DNA of 64,000 nt. Source: Cristatella mucedo (lineage: Eukaryota; Bryozoa; Phylactolaemata; Cristatellidae). Each line of letters starts with the position of its first letter. The stretch's first letter is position 1. Below the pieces are notes generated by a model that ran no database searches, had not been told where the DNA came from, and saw only the letters and a list, made by a program, of their open reading frames with translations. A program made the translations under genes and the position numbers. The stretch spans positions 1 to 64,000 of the forward strand of contig WPIO01000077.1 in NCBI GenBank assembly GCA_009760855.2, read 5' to 3'. This document shows positions 55,631-64,000 of the stretch, in pieces.

Positions 55631-57824
55631 TGCGCACAGCCTCGGCCCACGTAGCGCGCGAGGCGCGACCGCCCGCCTTGCTGCTGACCTATGCGCCACC
55701 GGTAGCCAAAAGCCTTCAAGCCTGCTGTCGCAGATGACAGCGGAAGTGGAGTAGAGGGTGGTGCTCTCGAGTCTAAGTGTCGGCGGATACTGCTACTTAG
55801 GCGCGTGCGCGCGGAACCACCTGCAGACTGGACGCGCTGCGATATACCAGCACGCCTTATATATATATATATACCGTACCGTACCGGAACGCCTCCCGTT
55901 AGCTGGCTCGCGTGATTCGTCCTCGTCCAAAACGCGCCCATCTCTAGCTAACGTCGGAAAAAAAGAAGCGTGCGCGTTGACGCCGTAGCCGCCGGAACTC
56001 TTGGCCTCGACAGGGCACTCCTATACGGAATGATTCAGCCCTGTTCTAGCGCTTCCCCTCCTCTACCCCCCCCCCGCTCCCCTCCGGTTCCGGGCTTTTT
56101 CCGATCAGTGGTGGACATTTTGGCATCAAGGTGGCCGGCGCAGGCGCTGCCCTGCGTCCCGGGAGAGGGCGTCGCTGGGGCGGAGAGCTATTCGCTGCGC
56201 TAACCTTCGCTTGGCCTTCGGGGCGCCGTGGATTTAGGGTCGCTTGTGTACGCGTAAGCGACGAATGAACGAAAATCAATTTAAGATATTGACAGAGGAA
56301 AGCTCTGCGAAATTAGCCACCACTCCGGGTTGACAAAGGTCTGCTCAGGCGAGAATGTAATTATTGCGCAATTAGTTGTCGCCGCAACCGCTGCATGCCG
56401 ACCGACGTACGTGCCCAGTTTGTAAACGGGGACAAGTCCGTGCTCTGGCCGAAGGTCACGGGCGGACGGCGAGCGGCCGACGTCAGCGACGACGAAAGGT
56501 TCTACGCAGAAGTCTCATCGCCCGAAAGTGCGAGCCGAAAGTCCGAGTCGAAAGTCAAAAACCGGAAGTCTCAGCAGAAACTAGGGCCCGGAAAGAACTT
56601 CCGGTTCTCCAAAGCCCAAGATGCCCGCTTGGCTCCTACGAATCGGCTGCTGCTTGTCGCAACGCCGACGCCCTCTCAAGGATCGCATTTGCGGACGGCC
56701 AACGGTGCGGTCGTCGAGGGCGTCTGCCGCGGCCCACGCTGACGGCCGTCAACAAAACAGGCGCCGCTTCGGGCACGCTCGGGTGCTCCTTTCGCGGCGG
56801 CGCGACTTCCTTTGCTGCGCCTCGAGCCGTCTGCCGGGACGGCGCGCGGGCGGCCGCGCGCGGCGGTACGCAGCCAGCCTCGAGTTTACTCCGCTCGCAT
56901 TGGCCGGCAAACACTAAGGAGGCGCCGCGCGAGCGCCCTCCCACGCTCGCTTGAGCGGCGTCGGCCGCGATCGGCTGACGCAGGGCGGCGGCGGCGTCGA
57001 TTCCGCGGGCGGCAGCACCCGAAAGAACCTTTTCGCCGGGCGTCCGAGGACATTATGCTCGCGCTTGTGAGAGGAAACAATGCGGCGGCCGGCCGGAGGA
57101 CCCTGCCGACGGCGCTCTCCCCCGCAGGGCTCGCTAAACGCAGGCGAGCTGAGGCGGCGGCGGCGGCGACGGCCTTCTCTGCCTGCCCGCCCGCCGCGCC
57201 GCGCCGCTTCCCCCGCGCGGCGGTGGCCTAGGTGTCCGAGAAGCTCGCAGCCGATATGATCGGCGGCGTCTGTTCTTCGAGGTCCGCTCTTCCGTCGTTG
57301 CCGCGGCCGCAGAAAAAGGGGCAGAGCCGGCGAGCGCTGCCCCCCCCCTGCCCTCGGTTGCTGGGCCGTCCCGAAAGGGTGTTGAGCGCGAGCACTCACT
57401 CACTCGTCCGACGAAACGCGCCCGCTTTGGCGCGTCGATCGCGCTGCCGCCGGGACAAGGCGTGGGCCAGGCAGGCGCGATCGGGCGTGGGGCCGTCGAG
57501 TGGTAGGCTGAATGCGGCGGCGGCGGCGGCGGCGGAGAGCGTCTGCCGACGAGGGGCAGCTGGTCCCGCGGTGCTGCGCGACGCATCAGGGCTCGCCGCG
57601 CTCGTCGGAGAATCGTCTGCGTCGCAGCGCCGCAGCGCGACTGGGAGAACCGTTCGGAGCCGCGAGGCGTGACGTTCTAGAGCGACTAGAACTACTCCCG
57701 CTTCCTCTATCTCTCTCCCGCCCTCCCGCTTCTGTCTAGCAGCCAGCGCGCGGCGGCGGCGGGAAGGCCTGGATTTCCGGTATATCGGATGTTCCTGTCC
57801 CGCGAAGCGCTCCCAGCCCTCGGG

Positions 57825-57915
57825 TCTGAGTCCAGGGGTTAGGCGCGCGCACTTCGCGACCCAGATCGTGGATTCGAGTCCTGCGCTATTCCTTTCGTTG
57901 CTCGTCGCAAGCGGG
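57825..57915 (+). mobile_element. SINE family B head, partial (plus strand)
   Basis: Box B GGATTCGAGTCC (57870-57881), then ATTCCTTTCGTTGCTCGTCG and CAAGCGG, comparable to the start of the family B body. The 3' part is missing. Confidence 0.55.
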
Positions 57916-58754
57916 TGGGGTGGGAATGTCGCAGACGAAAGAATAACCCGACCGCTTACGTCGCTTTTTTACCTCTCACTACGGCCGACCTCGCTTACGT
58001 TCGGCTCGCTCGGCGACCTTTGCTGCCTCGGATGTGCGGGCTGCTCTGCGCAAGCACTAGTAGCGTCATTCGTCATTCCAGGAATTACTCCGCGATTCGC
58101 GCCGCTACGAACCCAGCCGACGTCTTCGGACGGCGCACTTTCCCCGTTTCTTCCGTCGAGACGCTACGGCACGCGCGCGCTAGCGCCCTCGTCAGACGCG
58201 CGCTGCGAAGGCGGCACGTCGGCCCGAACGACAGCGCGAGCGACGCGAGAGCGCCTCGCAACGCCTGCGCGCCGACAGCGCGAGCGGACGCGAGCGCGCC
58301 TCCGACGAACGCCCTCGCCGACGGACGGACGGACAGGCGGACGGCTCGCACCGACCGACGGCGGACGCCGGCGTTCGTCGCGCAGAGCTCAAGTCTGCAC
58401 GACGGTAGTGGCGCAGCGGACTCGACGCTCACACCGCGCCGCCGCCGCGCTCGCTGCAGCGGCGGCGGACGGACCTTTCTCTGGCAGGCCCGTCCTAGCG
58501 GTCCAGCGGTCGCACGCGACGGCGGCCGCACGCCGAGCGGCGCCACGACCGCGTAACTCGCATACGAACGATTTAGGGCGCGCTGGCGCTCTCGTTAGAT
58601 GCGCTCTGCGTATGGATTCGTGGCGGGGAACGCGGCTCGTTTCGTCGATTGACCACCGGCTGCCACTCTGTCACTACCTATACTCGCTATAGGTCGCTCT
58701 ATACGCAGTAGCTTGCGTTCGCGATCTCCACGCTAGCACCGAGATAATAAAGGT

Positions 58755-58835
58755 CTTAATACAAATACATTTGTCCTAAAACCCCCAGATAACTGAATCT
58801 CATTTTAGGCACTTCACATTTGCGGCAAAGGAAGC
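58755..58835 (-). mobile_element. SINE family A body fragment (minus strand)
   Basis: On the minus strand: CGCAAATGTGAAGTGCCTAA then AATGAGATTCAG, a diverged copy of the family A body. Confidence 0.45.
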
Positions 58836-58923
58836 ACGACGTAAAGTAATGGTCGGCCAATTCGATGGCCCCATTTATTTTGCGGCGAAAGAACCGTCGC
58901 GGCTATCGCGTTCACACCGCCTA

Positions 58924-59060
<137 letters not shown>

Positions 59061-59357
59061 ACGGCGGAATCTCCCAGCAGCAGCGCGGCGGCCACTCACG
59101 GGCGCACAGCCGCCGCCAGCTCACTGCCTCGGTCATCGAGGCGTTCGCGCCCACTTTGGCGCTCACCAACCGCTCACACGTCGACAGCGGTCTTAAAGTG
59201 AGGCGACGAGAAAATTAAAAGAGGTGCAATGTTTGCTGAAGATAAGAAACTTGGAAAGAAATGGAATGGTTGTATGCAGTCCACCGTGGGACCAGAGCTC
59301 AGAAAAATCCTGCGCATTGTTGAAGACGATCCAACGACTCTGGTTTTTGGCGGTCCA

Positions 59358-59560
59358 GTAATGTAATGTAATGTATCTCCGTCTGTAACTCCACAAAGTC
59401 ATGAAGACCGGGGTGTTACGCAGGAGAGTCTTGTATAGCGCACTCACAGCCTAAGCGGCTTTCGGCACGCATTCGGTAGCCAGCAGACTTTGTCTCACGC
59501 AACAAAGAGAAAGTGGGAAGCATAGTTGAGTCAGGAGAGCAGTTGAGGTAGTGAGTAGTG
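59358..59560 (+). repeat. Repeat family C copy
   Basis: AATGTAATGTAATGTATCTC, CGTCTGTAACTCCACAAAGT, CAGGAGAGTCTTGTATAGCG, CACTCACAGCCTAAGCGGCT, TTCGGCACGCATTCGGTAGC, AAAGTGGGAAGCATAG, GGAGAGCAGTTGAGG. Well preserved. Confidence 0.85.
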
Positions 59561-59744
59561 AGTAGTGCCCTGCCGATTGAGACCGCGGCTCCAGCGCGTT
59601 CACGATTACACAAAGGTGGGTACAAGGATGCTGCGCGAGCTGGATGGCTACTCGCCTCGTTTTCGCGACTTTTCACTTACGGTCCTGTATCCTCTCCGAC
59701 GAAGATCACCCATAAAGCTCTCAGCTTTACTGGCTCGCCGTGCC

Positions 59745-59895
59745 CTTGGGCCTTAGCCCAAGAGGTAAGTTGCTCGCTCTTCACGACCCAGGGGTCGTGG
59801 GTTCGAGTCGCGTAGCGGGCGCCCACTGCAAGTGGTGGAGATATCCACTATGGCTCTTCTGTGTCACTAAGCCAATGGGGCTGTAAGACCTGCTA
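59745..59895 (+). mobile_element. SINE family B-like copy (plus strand)
   Basis: Box A TAGCCCAAGAGG (59754-59765) and box B GGTTCGAGTCG (59800-59810). The body CACTGCAAGTGGTGGAGATA, ATGGCTCTTCTG, GGGGCTGTAAGACC is a diverged family B body. Confidence 0.75.
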
Positions 59896-60372
59896 ACCTT
59901 GACCGTGCTCGCTGCCCGTCGTCACTTTTCCAGGGCCTAGCATTTGATAATACTAATATCAAGACGCGAGTAGCTCACTGCCCCGTAAGCTCTCAATCAC
60001 GGAACGTCCCTCGTCGTAACGCTTTCGATTTTGACCGGCCACGTGGCCCGCTCATCCTTTACGCAAGGCATTAATTTTTCTGCTGCGATTTAGCGACTGT
60101 TCCCCTCGCGGACGGTTACTTGGGCCCAAAAGTGGTCCGAGGGCGGTTTCGAGTCGAACAGCCCACTCCAGTTGAGGCCCGGATGCCCGATCCGGGCAGG
60201 CTCCTGTAGAACAGGCAGCTTCTCACGATCCGCCCAGAGCCGCCCACGTGACAATTCGTGACACCTGATGTCCAGCGCAGCTCGCCGACTCAAGCGCACC
60301 TGCTACTACCAACTCCATATGGGCAGAGATCAGAGCCTCACGCGGCGGCGTGAGATGAGAATGCGATGTGCG

Positions 60373-60377
<5 letters not shown>
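59896..60377. other. No recognisable gene
   Basis: Mixed sequence with only short frames; CACGTG words at about 60042 and 60245. Confidence 0.3.

Positions 60378-60469
<92 letters not shown>
60378..60469. repeat. (GA)n microsatellite joined to a 21-bp minisatellite
   Basis: About 45 GA units with one GTGA interruption. Its right end continues in phase into a 21-bp repeat whose units contain AGAGAGA. Confidence 0.95.
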
Positions 60470-60470
<1 letters not shown>

Positions 60471-60690
60471 GGCATCGTCTTCTAGAGGGACGAATTTGTT
60501 TGCAAGAGTGAAGGCTGCAACCGCAAGAGAGATGGTATCCTGTGCCAGAGACGCGGTATCGTTCGCAAGCAAGACGGCATCGGTAGCTAGAGCCACTGGG
60601 TAAGCCGTAAGAGAGATGGCATCGTGCGGTTGATACACAACTTCGCTTCAAGAGAGGAAGCTATTACCGCAAGAGATGTAGCTTTTTATG
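60460..60690 (-). repeat. 21-bp minisatellite encoding heptads on the minus strand
   Basis: Eleven consecutive 21-bp blocks without an indel (starts at 60460, 60481, 60502, 60523, 60544, 60565, 60586, 60607, 60628, 60649, 60670), with the core GCAAGAGAGATGGTATC. Eight of them fall in the minus-strand frame 60638-60330, which reads heptads such as ISLAVAA, ASLAQDT, VLLANDT and VALATDA, with Leu fixed at position 3 and small residues elsewhere. Conservation is moderate (one block, 60628-60648, is poor). It could be a remnant of a heptad-repeat coding exon or a non-coding minisatellite. Confidence 0.75.
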
Positions 60691-61310
60691 ACGTTAAACT
60701 TGGCCAAGCGAAATGCTCATTCGCCCAAAATGAAGGGAAGCATGAGCTAAGGGGAGAGAAACGTTTGAGAAAATTGATAGCAGACCTTCCTGCTTGACCG
60801 TATTGGTGGCCATGGTTAACAAAGCCAGCAGGACAGGATCATTCATTAGGGCCCGCACGCCCAGACCTTCACAGACGCGGTATGCCGTATGGTATATATT
60901 TTTGTCATCATTCGTATGCATACGATTTACGTTCCTCATAGGCTTTTTTTATTCAAATGAGGGTAGATCGGTGCAATGAGAGAGTGAAGAAATAATCTTA
61001 CCGAAGTATTCTACTCGTTTGATAACAAGGATTGCCGAAACGTAGTCACAGCCTTCGTTTTACTTCCTCGGCTCAGCCACTGGCAAGCGACAGCTTCAGA
61101 CCCACTCAATTCGGCGCTCCTCGCGCGCCCACTCTGCGAGTAATTTCACGCAAACTATTTCTCTGTGTAGATTCAAAAGTCAGCATGACTAAGTTGGAGC
61201 TACGCTGGGGGATGTGATGTTTCTATAGCTCACTCTGTTGCTGTTATGTTATGTTATGTTGCTGACAGTAGGCAGACTTCGCTGTGCAGCTGATGTGGTC
61301 GTCTAATGAA
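60691..61310. other. No recognisable gene
   Basis: Short frames; an 81-codon minus frame at 60694-60939 is not recognised. A small GTTAT tandem lies at about 61240-61260. Confidence 0.3.
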
Positions 61311-61360
61311 AGGTGTCACTTTGGAACAGCACCTATTCAAAACGAGGCTGTTAAAGCTAA
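61311..61360 (+). mobile_element. SINE family B 3' end fragment (plus strand)
   Basis: GGAACAGCACCTATTCAAAA followed by CGAGGCTGTTAAAGCTAAG resembles the 3' end of family B; no head. Confidence 0.5.
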
Positions 61361-61579
61361 GATTTATTTATTACACATGGAGAAAAACAATCCTTAATGG
61401 TCATCCGACTGTGCACAATAACGTGCATACACAATCATGCACGATCAACAGTGCTCACACTGATGAGTGTGTTCGCACCTGCACTCAAGCATAGTCACAA
61501 ACAAGCGTACATTTACACAACCATCCACATACCGCAAGGAATATACACTAGCATAAACCAAAACAAGATCATACGTACA

Positions 61580-61712
61580 CAAGGTGCTCGCCTTTAAATA
61601 CCGAGGTCAAGATGGATGCATTTGATGACCGAGGTCGTGGGCTCGAGCGCCGTGGCGTATGTGAAGCTCCTGAGTATAGAGATTAAGGTCTTTCACGGCG
61701 CTACGCAAAAGG
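61580..61712 (+). mobile_element. SINE family A copy (plus strand)
   Basis: Head AAGGTGCTCGCCTTTA and box B-like GGGCTCGAGCGCC, then GGCGTATGTGAAGCTCCTGA, TATAGAGATTAAGGTCTTTC and GGCGCTACGCAA. Box A is eroded. Confidence 0.7.
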
Positions 61713-61729
61713 ATACAATACAAACATAA

Positions 61730-61800
61730 CTATTAGCTGATTTAACAGCCTCACTTGTTTAGCGATAGAACAGCCTTAATGGCTGCCACCACCGCTTTAT
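61730..61800 (-). mobile_element. SINE family B 3' half (minus strand)
   Basis: Minus strand: GCGGTGGTGGCAGCCATTAA, GGCTGTTCTATC, GTGAGGCTGTTAAATCAGC. The tRNA head is missing. It follows a family A copy by about 20 bp. Confidence 0.7.
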
Positions 61801-62518
61801 ACCGACGTTTCTCGGTGGATGGGCGAGCTAGCATTGACTGAATTGCGTCCGTGGTCAGTAAGCAGCATTCTGCATTGCTGACGCGAAGCAACGTTCATGT
61901 GCACAAGGAGGTATCGGGTAAAGGCGAAGAGGCGGTTTCAGATGGGTAAAATCGAAGGGAAGGTGCGCAGCGTGGTGTGCAGCAGAAACGACGGTTCTAA
62001 TGGACGATGCGTTGACAATCCCATCTTCGGAGGTGCGATTAGAGCCGAAGTCTCGGCTGGCTACTCCTCGAGAGCAGAGTAAAGCAGCTCACGCCGTCGG
62101 ATTATGGATCTGAATTCGTCCGTCGGGCGATTCGTGGGCACGAACGCCACCACGACTACCTAAACTGAAATACGGCTTTCAGCTTATTTTCTCACAGGGG
62201 CGAGATCGATGCGAACACTTTCCAGCGCTGACAGCTAGCCCCAAGCCAGGCTGCAGACGATCCTTCAGCAACCACGAGGCTAGTTTGCGTGAAACCGCAG
62301 GGAGTACTGCTCGACCTCGGGAGATAAGATTAAGTTGTTGTCTCGGGTAGAGCTGCCCTCATGCATGCACAAACATTCGTTCCTGGTGTACTGTCTCGGG
62401 ATCTCGAAGCCAGAAGCTAGCCTGAACTTGCAGGCTCGGGCGAGAGGCATGGATCGCAGATGGACGGGAGTAGATACCAAGACAGCGAGCCTCTATGAGC
62501 GAAGTTCTGGAAAGGATT

Positions 62519-62519
<1 letters not shown>
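61801..62519. other. No recognisable gene
   Basis: Short frames on both strands; none recognised. Confidence 0.3.
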
Positions 62520-62578
<59 letters not shown>

Positions 62579-62604
62579 GGGAGAGAGAGAGAGAGAGAGA
62601 GAGG
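62520..62604. repeat. (GA)n microsatellite
   Basis: GA dinucleotides with two GGGA interruptions. Confidence 0.97.
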
Positions 62605-64000
62605 CGAAGGCTCTAGACAAGGCACGGTTTCGTTCGTGCTCGTTAGGTACTCAGTGCCGGGCTTCTGGGTTGAGGCTAGCTCGGCGGCCAAAGGCGCTTC
62701 GGCCAAGTACCGGAAGCCATCGATTCTGGGACAGTCGGCCCCTATACAAATGACGATCCTCCAGTGGCACTGGCCGCATTCGTTCGATGTCGAATTTGGG
62801 CTCCCTTCCGGTCGCTTTCTTCCGATGCACTCAGCTCTAGGGGCCCAAATATAAGACGCTTGGCGTTTAGCAGAACGCGGTTGAATTTGGAATAAATTGA
62901 TAGACTGTGCTTGCAGTTGAATGCACCCATTTGTCGAACTTGTTTGCCCTGCGCCGTCTGATGGTGCACGGTTGATGACAACCAACGCATCGGGCTTCGC
63001 CCTTATCGAATCGTTTCGGAAGGTCCGGAACATGGGCTGCGCATCCAGAAGTTATTCTCAGCTATACCATTGTAATTTACTTCAGATTCGTTTCCTCGAC
63101 CCCATTAAAAGCCAGCGTACGTCCGGTCGGTGCGTTCGCATCGTAACCGCTTTAAAGTCTCTCGATAGCTTAAGCAGCGAGGAAAACTATTTTTTTTTGG
63201 ACCCGATCAAACTGGGAACAGGATCACGATTTAAATAAGGTCTACGAGAGATTCGTATATGTAAATAGATCTCACCGAGGGAATCGAACCTTGAGCTCGC
63301 ATAGGACGCGAAATAATCAAAAGGAGGGTAGAGGGTAGTGCCGAGCAGGCAAGCCACCCGACCAACGTCGTTGGGTCCAGGGGCCCCTCGCCCTCCCGAG
63401 CCCGTCATTCCTACGTCCGTGGATCAAATTCAGAACCAGTTTCGTATCGCCGCGTGCGCCTGGCTCGCTCGACATTCTGGGCTGATTGCCAGCAGTGCCG
63501 TCTACTACGACGTCACTCGAGGAGTCTGGCCTGGAGTCTACAGCGGTAGTTGGGTGGCCAGAGATGACTGACTGTCATTCCTCGTTCCCTTGGATTGCCG
63601 CCGCCTGTCTCCAGGACTGGCGGCGGTTCCGAGGCTTTGAGGGTGGGGGAAAGACAGAGTTCTTGCTGGGGGGGGGACGTGTGGTGTGTGCGAGGTCACC
63701 GGTTCTCCCTCCTACTAGCTAGGGTACTTGGCCTTTAACAGCACAATCTACAATTTGGCTACAAAAATTACTAAGTGCAATTTCTCTCGGTGCCTCCAAC
63801 TCGGATTGAGTCCTGCGGCAGGCCAGGTTTGACACTCCGTATTGACTGCCAGCAATGGCCTGTGACCGGCAGCAGTTTCGGGAGGCTGCTGCTGCTGCAT
63901 CGCTCCTGGCAGGGAAGGGACCGAGGTGCCTCGGCTGGCCACACCTCTGAGGCAAAGCTCACAGAGGCACCATTAGTCGGACGAAGCTCTCTTCTATGGC
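62605..64000. other. No recognisable gene; tRNA-like box B on minus strand
   Basis: Frames up to 224 codons (minus, 62359-63033) are driven by the GA tract or unrecognised. A perfect box B, GGTTCGATTCC, lies on the minus strand at 63280-63290. A weak box A-like TGGTCGGGTGG sits about 60 bp away, too far for an uninterrupted tRNA. Confidence 0.4.

Larger units (their letters stand above)
46600..58750. other. 12-kb CpG-rich block without a recognised gene
   Basis: CpG is visibly far more frequent than in 1-22 kb or 29-46 kb, with CGG/GCC-rich words and many poly-G runs (49081-49092, 54909-54922, 53919-53938). Frames up to 274 codons occur on both strands in all phases, but they are Arg/Ala/Pro-rich shadows expected from GC-rich DNA. 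None shows a domain. Interruptions are the family C copy, two SINE heads and an AT-rich island. It may be regulatory or hypomethylated DNA, or contain exons too short to recognise by eye. Confidence 0.5.

Noticed and set aside
55344-55637. 97-codon minus frame in the AT-rich island as a transposase
   Set aside because: Hydrophobic Ile/Asn-rich reading typical of AT-rich DNA, with no catalytic or zinc-binding pattern.
57868-58692. 274-codon plus-strand frame
   Set aside because: GC-rich shadow with an overlapping 213-codon plus frame and a 153-codon minus frame; no domain or consistent codon signal.

Overview
This is animal nuclear DNA. Three things point that way: an intact tristetraprolin (ZFP36/TIS11) family gene with a CNOT1-binding tail, several tRNA-derived SINEs carrying internal pol III promoter boxes, and a very heavy load of microsatellites. 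Nothing resembles prokaryotic organisation: there are no operons, ribosome binding sites or dense ORFs. The species cannot be fixed. A microsatellite-rich invertebrate such as a lophotrochozoan is a guess.

Layout. 1-23 kb is gene-poor and rich in (CT/GA)n, (GT/AC)n, (AT)n and degenerate CTG/CAG repeats, with scattered SINE copies and longer interspersed repeats. 23-25 kb is CpG-rich and ends in a promoter-like stretch (paired CACGTG boxes, ATTGG, TATA box). The only confident protein gene follows: a 268-residue CCCH tandem zinc finger protein at 25604-26410. Its 3'UTR carries two copies of the nonamer that this protein family binds, plus a third UAUUUAU site touching the poly(A) signal. About 1.1 kb downstream is a CTG array of 480 units, 433 of them uninterrupted (27902-29344). 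29-46 kb is again gene-poor, with large GA/CT arrays, SINE fragments and a longer repeat family. 46.6-58.7 kb is strikingly CpG-rich but holds no recognisable protein. It contains perfect palindromes and is interrupted by an AT-rich island (55.0-55.6 kb). The end (58.9-64 kb) has a (TA)66 tract, more SINEs, and a 21-bp (heptad) minisatellite fused to a GA microsatellite.

How it fits together. The zinc finger gene is predicted to make a cytoplasmic mRNA-decay factor that binds AU-rich elements and recruits CCR4-NOT; its own 3'UTR suggests it limits its own mRNA. Everything else readable is repeats. Two SINE families (called A and B here), a roughly 300-bp element (C) and an element carrying GA microsatellites (D) recur on both strands. 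Several microsatellites sit in the tails or interiors of these elements, so mobile repeats probably seeded part of the microsatellite load. Most long open frames in the window are translations of simple repeats and are not proposed as genes.
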